Origin: Prorocentrum cordatum | Taxonomy: Eukaryota > Sar > Dinophyceae > Prorocentrales > Prorocentraceae | Assembly (NCBI GenBank): GCA_963575745.1 | Contig: CAUYUJ010003387.1 | Coordinates: forward strand, 1-27,500 | Reading direction: 5' to 3' | DNA length: 27,500 nt | Part shown: in pieces, positions 8,578 to 16,145 of the stretch | Layout: the number at the start of each line of letters is the position of its first letter | How positions within the stretch are numbered: position 1 is the first letter of the stretch | Translations under genes and position numbers: made by a program | Notes under the pieces: model-generated | Told to the model about the DNA's origin: nothing | Database searches by the model: none | Seen by the model: only the letters and a program-made list of their open reading frames with translations

Positions 8578-8755
8578 AGGAAGACGAGATTTATGCACGC
8601 ACACTGCTCCCTGGCCACGCCCATCCTGAACCCGGCAGCGGTGTATACGCCACGCCCTCGTGGCTTGGCCAGGAGGGCGTATACACAGCTGCTGGGTTCA
8701 GGACGGGCCTGGCCAGGGAACAGTGGATATGTATAGATCTCGTCGCCCTAAACTA
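8578..8755. mobile_element. Long hairpin (foldback) element with candidate 8-bp target duplication
   Basis: Positions i and 17327-i pair almost continuously from 8583/8744 (GACGAGAT...ATCTCGTC) to 8650/8677 (GTGTATACGC paired with GCGTATACAC), giving two arms of about 68 bases and a loop of about 26. The exact word AACATTGT flanks it at 8570-8577 and 8756-8763, which would suit a hAT-type 8-bp duplication. The right side carries five extra bases between the recognisable inverted repeat (TAGGGCGACGAG) and that word, so the ends are uncertain. There is no coding capacity. It may also be read as a precursor-like RNA hairpin if transcribed. Confidence 0.7.
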
Positions 8756-9015
8756 AACATTGTGACAGAAAACCTGGGCCAGAACTTCGGACATGTCTGA
8801 AGAGAAGCCTGGGCCAAGTGTTCGCGTTCACGCTCGAATGGCGAACGCGCTCAAGATGCCAGGCAAGCGCTGGCCCAGCTTTTCGCGGAGGGGTTTCTTC
8901 TCAGACGCTCGACTGTACTTCAGCGTCTCGACGGTATGAAGGACGTCTGAAGCCAGATGAACCCCGGCACCGCAACGTGGCAAGTTGCACGTTGGCCCGC
9001 GCGGCCCTTGTAATA

Positions 9016-9112
9016 AGGTGATCCTCCTCCTCCTTCTCCTCCTCCTCCTCCTCCTTCTATTCCTCCTCCTCCTCCTCCTCCTCCTCCTCCTCCTCCTCCT
9101 CCTCCTCCTGTC
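9016..9112 (+). repeat. (TCC)n tract
   Basis: TCC repeats with a few TTC and TAT interruptions, pyrimidines on the + strand. Confidence 0.95.
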
Positions 9113-9260
9113 CTCCGCCTTGCGCGCTCAACAGGAACGGGGCGCGACTATGCGCATTAAGCTCACACGTGTACTTTCACCCAACGTCGACTGAAACCGC
9201 GGGGTTGGGTTCGCAGGTAGACTCGACCGTCGTGGCAGACGCAAGAGGAAGGATCGCCAA

Positions 9261-9430
9261 TGAAGGGGCCCAAGGAAACACAAACAAATAGACACAAATG
9301 ACAGGATCCCCTATATTTTTCCACATGTTCTGGGTTTTTGTCTTCCCCCCCACTTCCCATATTGCCCCATATTTTCTTGGGAATCGGCGATTAAGCGTGT
9401 CTGTGTGTTTTTTCCCCCCTGAGCAAAGGA
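9261..9430 (+). repeat. 165-bp dispersed repeat family, copy B
   Basis: It begins TGAAGGGGCCCAAGGAAACA and continues through GGGTTTTTGTC, CACTTCCCATAT, GGGAATCGGCGATTAA and TTTTTTCCCCCCTGAG. It extends further right than copy A, and that right end (TTTTTTCCCC.CCTGAG.AAG) is shared with copy C. Confidence 0.85.
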
Positions 9431-10055
9431 CGGGCCAGCGAGTCGGCGGACGAACCCTGAGACTCTGGCGTTGCAGTGCTGCTTCGCACGGGGCGGCCTC
9501 GCCCCGCTCCGGGCCCCAGGGCACTCGAGCGCCGATCCGGCTCGAGGAAGAAGCACCGCCAGCGGCTCCAGCCGACGCTTCCACGGCATCGGACGCCAAG
9601 AGAACGGGGGGGGGTAGCAAAGCCAAGGTCAGCGAGGCAGCTGCACACGGCTGGTCTCTCGGGCGCACCCCCCCGGCGCCAGAGGCGCCAATCCATCGGG
9701 GGGAGCACCAATGACGGACACGCGCTGCGACATCCACGGATCGGGAAGAATACCCCCCGAAACATGAGGCCAGCGTCGCCCGACGTGACGACGGAGCGCG
9801 CCGATTTCGCACTGGGAGCGGGACCAGCCGCTGATCCACCCGCCTGAATCCATGGTTGCGTTCTCTCGACAATGGCCGACGTCGTGTTTTGCTCATGACT
9901 TCGACTCACAGGAGTCTGGGCCCATCCCCCTGGACTGTTGTTTCAAATGGTCTGTCTGTTCCCTGGACATGTCACGTGTTCCTGCTCATTCCCCACGCAC
10001 GCTGAACAGGCCTACCGGAAGCACAACGCAGATGTGCGCTACACCATTGCCCTGC
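9431..10055. other. No recognised gene; downstream flank of the RING-finger gene
   Basis: GC-rich DNA with overlapping open frames on both strands and no recognisable motif. It includes C and G runs at about 9605 and 9667. The part next to 10055 should hold the 3' untranslated region of the - strand RING gene, but no canonical polyadenylation signal was identified. Confidence 0.4.
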
Positions 10056-10988
10056 CTAAAAGAAAACTTTGATCACTTGCGTGCAAGATGTCCGACAAAG
10101 CGGACACAACTTCGGTTGCTTGCACAAGGAGCTCGCGCAAGATTCGCACACGCAGATGTGGCCACAAGGCACACATATGTGAGTCTTCTTCGCGTCCAAG
10201 CAGACCGTGCAAAGTTGCGCCTCAGCATCGAGAGTGTGTTCAACATTCACTCCCTCAGTTCGGACCTTCTTGCCTGGTGGCTCAACGACGCCAGTACTGG
10301 CACGCTTTAGTTCTCCAGCTCTTTGAAGAGGGCAAGTGTTCGTGATCATTCGCGGGAGCTCATTGCTGCAGCCCTGCTCGCCAGTACTGGAGACCTTCTC
10401 CCATTTCACGGATACACGCTCTTTGTCATTAGAAGTCGATGGTCCTGCAACCATGCCTTTGGTATACTTTTGAACGAGGACTGGATCCTTCCCCAGATCA
10501 TCCTTCGCCCATACATCCTGACCGATCGTCAAACCACCAGGCAGGGGAGGGCACGTCTTCACGATCATTACGGGAAGCACATTGTTGCAGCCTGCTCCGC
10601 CAGTCTGACATAGCTTCTCCCATTTCACGGACACACGCTCTTTGTCATTAGAAGTCGATGGTCCTGCAACCGTGCCTCTTGTATACTTTTGAACGAGGAC
10701 TGGATCCTTCCCCAGATCATCCTTCGCCCAAACCATGTGACCGATCTTCAAACCACCAGGCAGGGGAGGGCACGTCTTCACGATCATTACGGGAAGTACA
10801 TTATTGCAGCCCTCCCCGCCAGTCTGGCATAGTTTCTCCCATTTCACGGACACACGCTCTTTGTCATCAGAGGTCGATGGACCCACAACCGTGCCTCTTG
10901 TATACTTTTGAACGAGGACGGGATCCATCCCCAGATCACCCTTGGCCCATACCTTGTCACCCACCTGGAGGCCAGCGAGTAGCAGCAT
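10056..10988 (-). CDS. RING-finger protein with three 73-residue SH3/Tudor-like repeats (putative E3 ubiquitin ligase)
   Basis: An intronless 310-residue frame, ATG at 10986-10988 and TAG at 10056-10058. Residues about 13-228 are three tandem copies of a 73-residue unit (VWAK.DLG.DPVLVQKYT.G, then VGPS or AGPS, DKERVSVKWEK, C.N.LP.MI..TCP). The alternating hydrophobic pattern resembles a small SH3/Tudor/Mib-like beta barrel; that fold is inference. Residues 260-298 form a complete C3HC4 RING: C-x2-C-x11-C-x-H-x3-C-x2-C-x10-C-x2-C. Such a RING normally recruits an E2 ubiquitin-conjugating enzyme, so a ligase role is likely, with the repeats binding substrate. A short KK.R segment near 240 could be a nuclear signal. 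The frame stays open about 27 codons upstream without another ATG, so an upstream exon is possible. The repeats are nearly identical in DNA (219-bp period), pointing to recent duplication. No neighbour suggests its target. Confidence 0.85.
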   Translation of the reverse strand: MLLLAGLQVGDKVWAKGDLGMDPVLVQKYTRGTVVGPSTSDDKERVSVKWEKLCQTGGEGCNNVLPVMIVKTCPPLPGGLKIGHMVWAKDDLGKDPVLVQKYTRGTVAGPSTSNDKERVSVKWEKLCQTGGAGCNNVLPVMIVKTCPPLPGGLTIGQDVWAKDDLGKDPVLVQKYTKGMVAGPSTSNDKERVSVKWEKVSSTGEQGCSNELPRMITNTCPLQRAGELKRASTGVVEPPGKKVRTEGVNVEHTLDAEAQLCTVCLDAKKTHICVPCGHICVCESCASSLCKQPKLCPLCRTSCTQVIKVFF

Positions 10989-11234
10989 GCCTAGAATCGT
11001 TTGACCCAGCGCAACATGAAAGGACTCCCCCCCATGAGACCTGGGAAGACCCAGGCTTCAGGACCTGAGCCAGAAGGGCTCGACCAAACTGGCTACGGAC
11101 GGGCCTGTGTTCCATCTTGAATCATTTTCTTGACGACCCCGGATGCCTGGCAAGGCCCCCTGCAACCCAGAGATAGCAATCTTATCCTGGCGAAATAACC
11201 TAACATATGCGACGGTGAATACTGAGATGTGGAT
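10989..11234. other. Upstream flank of the RING gene
   Basis: An in-frame TGA lies about 28 codons upstream of the chosen ATG. An AG dinucleotide just before the ATG could serve as a splice or trans-splice acceptor, but nothing decisive is seen. No promoter motif is recognisable. Confidence 0.35.
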
Positions 11235-12785
11235 ACCCCTTTCGGTGGAGCTTCCTTTGGGGCCACGAAGCGTGTGAGGGGTGTGCCGACATGGGCGCAC
11301 TGGCGCCATGCGAACGCAGCCACTGGAGCCTTCGGTGGAGCTCCTGATGGGGCCACGAGACGTGTGAGGGGTGTGCCGACATGGTACGGGCGGACGCATG
11401 CGATCGCTGCCACTGGGATTTTCGAAGGAGCGCCCTATGGCCCTATGGGGCCATGACACGTGTGAGGGGTGTACCAGAGTGGGGTGGGGGGACGCATGCG
11501 AACCCTGCCACGGGGGCCTTCGGCGGAGCTACTTATAGGGGCCACAAAACGTGTGAGGGGGGGGGGCGAACTGGGACGGGCGGACGCATGCGAAATCTGC
11601 AACTGGGGCCTTCGGAGGAGCTCCAGGTGGGGCCACGAAACGTGCGAGGGACGCCACTGGAGCCCTCGGAGGAGTTCACGATGGGGCCGAGAAGCGTGTG
11701 AGGGGTGTGCCGACATGGGCGCACTGGCGCCATGCGAACGCAGCCACTGGAGCCTTCGGTGGAGCTCCTTATGGGGCCACGAGACGTGTGAGGGGTGTGC
11801 CGACATGGTGCGGGCGGGCGCATGCGATCGCTGCCACTGGGATGTTAGAAGGAGCGCCCTATGGCCCTATGGGGCCATGACACGTGTGAGGGGTGTACCA
11901 GAGTGGGGTGGGGGGACGCATGCGAACCCTGCCACGGGGGCCTTCGGCGGAGCTACTTATAGGGGCCACAAAACGTGTGAGGGGGGGGGGCGAACTGGGA
12001 CAGGAAGACGCATGCGAACCCTGCAACGGGGGCCTTCGGAGGAGCTCCAGGTGGGGCCACGAAACGTGCGAGTGACGGCACTGGAGCCCTCGGAGGAGTT
12101 CACGATGGGGCCAAGAAGCGTGTGAGGGGTGTGCCGACATGTACAGGCGGACGCATACGAACGCTGCAACTGGGGTCTCCGGTGGAGTTCCCTAAGGGGC
12201 CACGAAAAGTGTGAGGGGTGTGACAACATGGTGCGGGCGGACGCATGCTAACCTGCCACTGAGGCCTTTGGAGAAGCTCTTTATTGGGCCACGAAGCGCG
12301 CGAGGGATGTGCCGAACTGGGGCGGGCGGACGCATGCGAAATCTGCAGTTGGGGCCTCCGGAGGAGCTCCTCGTGGGGACACGAAACGTGCGAGGGACGC
12401 CACTGGGGCTTTCGAAAGAGTTCAGTATGGGGCCACGAGACGTGTGAGGGGTGTGCCGACATGGTGCGGGCGGACGCATGCGACCCCTGCCACTGGGGTC
12501 TTCGGAAGTGCCCCCTATGGGGCCACGAAGCGTGTGAGGGGAGTGCCGCCATGGTGCGGGCGGACGCATGCGAACCCTGCCGCTGGGGCGTTCGGGGGAG
12601 CCGATGGGGCCACAAAGCGTGTGAGGGGCGTGCCGAACAGGAACGGGCGGACGCACGCAAACCCTGCCACTGGGGCCTTCGGAGGTGCTACTTAGAAGGC
12701 CAAGAAACGTGTGAGAGGTGTGCCGACATGGGTGGCGGGGACGCATGCAAACTGCACCACCAGGATCTTCGAGAGGGCTCCGTGT
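11235..12785 (+). repeat. Tandem array of about 90-bp units with 424-bp higher-order duplication
   Basis: The unit runs GGGGCCACGAAACGTGTGAG, then GGGTGTGCCGACATGG, GGCGGACGCATGCGAA, CCTGCCACTGGGGCC and TTCGGAGGAGCTCC, about 90 bases in all, with about 17 full or shortened copies. A 424-base block (landmarks at 11281 and 11461) is repeated at 11705 and 11885. Because 90 is a multiple of three and units lack stops, several frames are open. One + frame reads as 30-residue units with GHETCEGCADM and ACDPCHWGLR (C-x2-C-x10-C-x2-C). Some units have lost the middle third (CGTGCGAGGGACGCCACTGG). I call it a minisatellite; coding is unproven. Confidence 0.9.
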
Positions 12786-12828
12786 ATTTCCGCCGCCTTC
12801 CGCCGACCTTCCGCCGAGGAAAAGACGG

Positions 12829-12999
12829 TTGAGGGGGCCCAGGGGCACACAAATAAATGTACATAAACCCAAGGATTACCCTGATTTCCAAATGTTTTCT
12901 GGGTTTTCGTCTTCCCCCCCGCTTCCCATATTCTCCCAGATTTTCAAGGAGATCGACGATTGATTGTGTCTATGCTTTTTTCCCCTCCTGAGAAAGATG
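12829..12999 (+). repeat. 165-bp dispersed repeat family, copy C
   Basis: It begins TTGAGGGGGCCCAGGGGCAC and shares GGGTTTTCGTCTTCCCCCCC, GCTTCCCATATTC, GAGATCGACGATTGATTGTG and TTTTTTCCCCTCCTGAGAAAG with copies A and B. It starts only about 45 bases after the 90-bp array ends. Confidence 0.85.
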
Positions 13000-13204
13000 G
13001 TACCTCCTTCGATCCGCGGCGAAGGCGAGGCCCTTCTCTGGAGCGCCTCGCGTGGCCCTCGACCATCGCCCAACGCCGCAGGACGGCTGGGAAAAAACTC
13101 CTGCCGTGGCGTTCTCGCGACGCGAGGGTGCCCGCTTCCTCGACTCGGCTACACGCACGAGTTCGGTGGCAACTCATGGGGGCATACCATCTTGCTAGCT
13201 CTTC

Positions 13205-13330
13205 CGCATCGACGCTAGTATGCTAGTCGATTCTAAATCGATGCTCATCGACCCTAAACAGACACTAACCGACGCTAGATCGGCGCTATCTCATCGACTC
13301 TCAGACGCTAGTCGACGCTTACCGACATTA
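13205..13330 (+). repeat. Degenerate short tandem repeat (GACGCTAGTC-like)
   Basis: About ten imperfect units of roughly 11-13 bases around GACGCTA and ATCGA (for example CGACGCTAGTATGCTAGTCG). Spacing is irregular, so this may be a decayed minisatellite. Confidence 0.5.
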
Positions 13331-13379
13331 AAGATGGAATTTAGAGGGTACGCCAGGCTCCCATGACTTGCTACCGAAC

Positions 13380-13529
13380 AAGAGTGACCCTGGGTAAGAG
13401 TGGCCTTTGGTGCGCGGCTTTTTGGGGGCCGCGGGGGGACCAAACACGAGCGGGCAAGACGCCACTGCCGCGTCGCGTTCGGCGATCGGGGGACCGCACC
13501 AAAGGCCACTCCGGCGAAAGGTCACTCTT
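13380..13529. mobile_element. 150-bp inverted-repeat (MITE-like) element
   Basis: The ends AAGAGTGACC (13380-13389) and GGTCACTCTT (13520-13529) are exact complements. After an 8-9 base mismatch, an 18-base perfect stretch AGTGGCCTTTGGTGCG pairs with CGCACCAAAGGCCACT. The GC-rich core has no coding capacity. I could not assign a convincing target duplication. Confidence 0.7.
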
Positions 13530-13694
13530 ACGTATAGTCTTGCAGATACCATGACAATGGACACCCTCACGGTGTTCCAAAAATGCTCAGAACATGTTGC
13601 TTCACACGTTTACGACATGTTTAGAGCATGTTACAGACATCTGGCAGCTATTTGGCAACATGTGTTCTCTCCACTGACCGTCGTCCACAATTTG

Positions 13695-13901
13695 GGACGC
13701 CCGGAATGGGAACGGAAAAAATGGGTACAATGCCCAACTGCAAATGTTGTCCCAAACCGACAGCGGCCGCAGTTGGGCAGGCGGCCTTCTGTCTCGAATG
13801 GACACAGGCCGCGGCGGCGTGGACAGCGAGTCCTCTTCAAAATGAACAAGATCTGCTGTTGGGCATTGCACCCATTCTTTCCGTGCCCATGTCGGGCGTC
13901 C
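13695..13901. mobile_element. 207-bp inverted-repeat element with nested hairpins
   Basis: The left arm (GGACGCCCGG.ATGGG, ACGGAAA.AATGGGT.CAA, TGCCCAAC) from 13695 pairs with the right arm ending GGGCGTCC at 13901, for about 55-60 bases with few mismatches. Inside lie two smaller palindromes: TGCCCAACTGC...GCAGTTGGGCA, and GCGGCC...GGCCGC around 13770-13812. Confidence 0.7.
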
Positions 13902-14013
13902 AAATCAGCGCCAATTCGGGTGTGCAGACCAGTCGATCGACGTGTGGCCCAGTCTTTCCGTGCCCAGTCTTTCCGTGCCCATTTCGGGCGTGCAGACCAC
14001 TCGATCGACGTGT
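13873..14013 (+). repeat. Short direct duplications next to the inverted-repeat element
   Basis: TCTTTCCGTGCCCAT..CGGGCGT occurs at about 13876 and 13969, with a further CAGTCTTTCCGTGCCC copy at about 13949. GTGTGCAGACCAGTCGATCG at about 13919 recurs with two changes at about 13990. The right arm of the element appears to have been duplicated locally. Confidence 0.65.
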
Positions 14014-14155
14014 GGCGCTCGACCGGCGACGTCTTCGTTCCGCGGAGGCCCCTTGGCGGGAGGCTGACTGAGGACGTCCTCCCCGCCGCGGCCGGGCGCG
14101 CAGAGCTCGGGAGGGGGGCTCTCGGAGGCACACGGGGAGCACGGCATGCCCGTGA

Positions 14156-14308
14156 GTCGGGCATGTCCCTCTACGGGAGGAAATATTCAAAAATGATCCC
14201 CAAATAATCTGGGGGCGAATTTTCAATTATTTTCTGGCCATGTTTGAATATGTTTTGACTACCTTCTACTTGTCTTCAAACATCCACCTGTAGGAGGACA
14301 TGCCCGAC
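14156..14308. mobile_element. 153-bp AT-rich inverted-repeat (MITE-like) element
   Basis: The left end GTCGGGCATGTCCCTCTACG is complementary to the right end TAGGAGGACATGCCCGAC (ending 14308) with minor differences. Weaker pairing continues inward to about 40 bases (GGAGGAAATATTCAAA against the complement of CTTCAAACATCCACC). The interior is AT-rich in an otherwise GC-rich neighbourhood and has its own ATATTCAAA...TTTGAATAT palindrome. Confidence 0.65.
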
Positions 14309-14464
14309 CTGAGCATGCCTCAGGCCAGGGGGGCCACAGAGGCCTCCCCAATGGGGGCCCGAGCAGCGGATGGGGTCGCATCGCCAGCGAACGAGGGCGC
14401 GGGACTCGTCAGGCCGCGTCCTGTCATGCCGGCGGCGAGCGAGCAGGGGACGGTTCGGGATCGA

Positions 14465-14615
14465 GGCTCGAGGTGTCCAGACGTTTTCGTCGGCTCTCAA
14501 AGGGCTCCAGACTCGGGATGCGTTCCAGTGGCTGCGCTTCGCCGAGGCCGTTCCAGGGTTGCCCGGATCGTCCCGAAGGGCCGCTGCAGACCCGAGTTAC
14601 GACCCAAAAACCACA
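14465..14615 (-). repeat. Dispersed repeat, inverted copy (partner at 7402-7547)
   Basis: The reverse complement carries GTGGTTTTTGGGTCGTAACT, CGGCCCTTCGGGACGATCC, CAACCCTGGAACG, GAAGCGCAGCCACTGGAACG and GACGAAAACG in the same order and spacing as the forward copy at 7.4 kb. Confidence 0.7.
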
Positions 14616-14749
14616 TACGGCGGCGAGCGAGGGGGGCAAGGTGAGAAGGAGGAGGCCTTCTCAGAAGGCGGCGGGGCTTCTCAGAAGGCCTCCAGCCTTC
14701 TGCCTCAGGGACTCTGCATCTCCGGAGAAGCTATCGGGGACCTTCTGAC

Positions 14750-14915
14750 CCGGGTCAATCCAGACCCGGGCCAGTCAGGCCTTGCAGGATCCCGCACGAT
14801 CCTGCAAGATCCTGCACCCAAACCCGGGTCAACGCGAAGGATCCTGCAGATCCTGCAGGATCCTGCACCCACACACGGGTCCATGCGACCCTAGCCCTGC
14901 AGGATCCTGCACGAT
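14750..14915 (+). repeat. GATCCTGCA / ACCCGGGT palindrome cluster
   Basis: GATCCTGCA or its variants occurs about seven times within about 120 bases, including the palindrome CTGCAGGATCCTGCA. It is interspersed with ACCCGGGTCAA and CCCGGGCC words at about 14750-14840. The clustering is far denser than chance; no function is evident. Confidence 0.7.
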
Positions 14916-15179
14916 CGGGCGCTATGGCTGACCCCCGTTTGCATGGACCCCCGTCTCTTGAGCCCCGAGCTTGGGAACTTCTCAGACTTGCCGTCGCTCG
15001 GACGTCCATTTCCCGTGCACTGTTTGGTTTCATGCGTGTTTTTTTTGCTCGATGGTCCAGGATGGTCCTCGGTGGTTCTCGCCGGGAAAAAATGCACACG
15101 TCCGAGCGATGCCAAGCTTCTGAGAGGGCTCGCCCCGTCTCCCCTCTCATCGGGGCTCGCCGCCGATCGGAGGGTCGCG

Positions 15180-15360
15180 CCGATCTCCGATGCATCGCCG
15201 ATGCATCGACGACGCCGGCGATGCAGCGGCGATGCACCGGCGCCGGCGGCGTGGAGAACATCGAACTCCATATCGCGCCGCATCGCCGATGGACCGGCGG
15301 CGCGGCGCAGTCCTCCGACCCCATTCGGTCGGACCCCATCTGGGAGGCCTGGAGGCCAGG
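15180..15360 (+). repeat. GCATCGCC-rich dispersed repeat, copy 2
   Basis: It contains GATGCATCGCCGATGCATCG, GCGATGCACCGGCGCCG, GGCGTGGAGAACATCGAA, GCCGCATCGCCGATGGACC and CTCCGACCCCATT, ending GGGAGGCCTGG. It has the same orientation and module order as the copies at 4889 and 21075. It lies about 60 bases before an ATC/TCC tract. Confidence 0.75.
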
Positions 15361-15422
15361 CGGTTGCGCGGGCCGACTGCAGGCCATGCAGGGTCATGGA
15401 TCTCGCTACACTTCCCCCAAAG

Positions 15423-15668
15423 CCATCATCAACAACAACACCGTCATTATCAGCATCAGTATCGTCATCATCATCAGCAGCAGCATGATCATCATCAGCA
15501 TCATCATTATACTCACCGTAATCCACATCCTCACCCCATCATCATCACCATCATCACCACCATCATCATCGTCATAAACACAACCATGATCAGCAGCAGC
15601 ATCATCACCATCATCATCAGCAGCAGCAGCATTATGATCATAATCAGCATCAGCATCATCACCATCAT
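15423..15668 (+). repeat. (ATC)n/(CAG) mixed triplet tract
   Basis: ATC, CAT, CAG and CAC triplets with TTAT and CAACA interruptions, giving His/Gln, Ile/Ser or similar low-complexity frames. The same type of repeat is greatly expanded at 21.5-23.6 kb. Confidence 0.9.
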
Positions 15669-15778
15669 CCCCCCTCCTCCTCCTCCTCCTCCTCCTCCTC
15701 CTCCTCCTCCTCCTCCTCCTCCTCCTCCTCCTCCTCCTCCTCCTCCTCCTCCTCCTCCTCCTCCTCCTCCTCCTCCCC
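15669..15778 (+). repeat. (TCC)n tract
   Basis: About 110 bases of near-perfect TCC joined directly to the ATC tract. Confidence 0.95.
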
Positions 15779-16145
15779 CATTCTCCTCCATCCCTCGATC
15801 CTCTCCCTCCTCCCTCCCTCCCTCCCTCCCTCCGATTCTCGATCGAACCCTCGATCCCTTGCTGACGGGGGCCCGTCCAGTCCTGGTGGTTGTCGGCGCC
15901 TCCTCCGATCGCCGCCGCCGCCTCCGACGCCGGCCCGCCGCCGCCGGCTCGGGCGCGGCAGGGGCTGGTCCGGCGGCGGGCTCGGGCGGCGTGCCTTCGC
16001 TGCGGCGGTTGTCGTCGTCGTCGTCATCGTCGTCGTCGTCGTTGTCGGCATCGTCGTTCTCGGCGTCGTCCTCCAATCCTCCTGCTCCTCCTCCTCCTCC
16101 TCCTCCTCCTCCTCCTCCTCCTCCTCCTCCTCCTCCTCCTCCTGC
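15779..16145 (+). repeat. GC-rich linker, (TCG)n run and (TCC)n run
   Basis: A CTCC-rich segment (15779-15835) and a GCC/GGC-rich stretch lead into TCG repeats at about 16012-16066. A TCC run fills about 16078-16143. All frames are compositionally biased (Ser, Pro, Arg, Asp or Ala) and no gene is called. Confidence 0.8.

Noticed and set aside
9177-9909. Overlapping 239- and 172-codon - strand frames
   Set aside because: Both cover the 165-bp repeat at one end and GC-rich DNA at the other, overlap an equally open + frame and show no motif.
10981-11020. Longer N-terminus for the RING protein
   Set aside because: The frame is open about 27 codons upstream but contains no ATG before an in-frame TGA; an upstream exon cannot be shown from sequence alone.
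9852-11068. Several + strand frames opposite the RING gene
   Set aside because: They mirror the 219-bp repeats of the - strand gene, which has a complete RING motif.
11093-12891. - strand Arg/Pro/His frames over the 90-bp array
   Set aside because: Stop-free only because the unit is a multiple of three; there is no domain. The + strand CxxC frame is kept only as a speculative finding.
15423-16145. CRISPR-like or coding interpretation of the regular repeats
   Set aside because: Simple triplet microsatellites with no unique spacers; nothing prokaryotic is present in the window.
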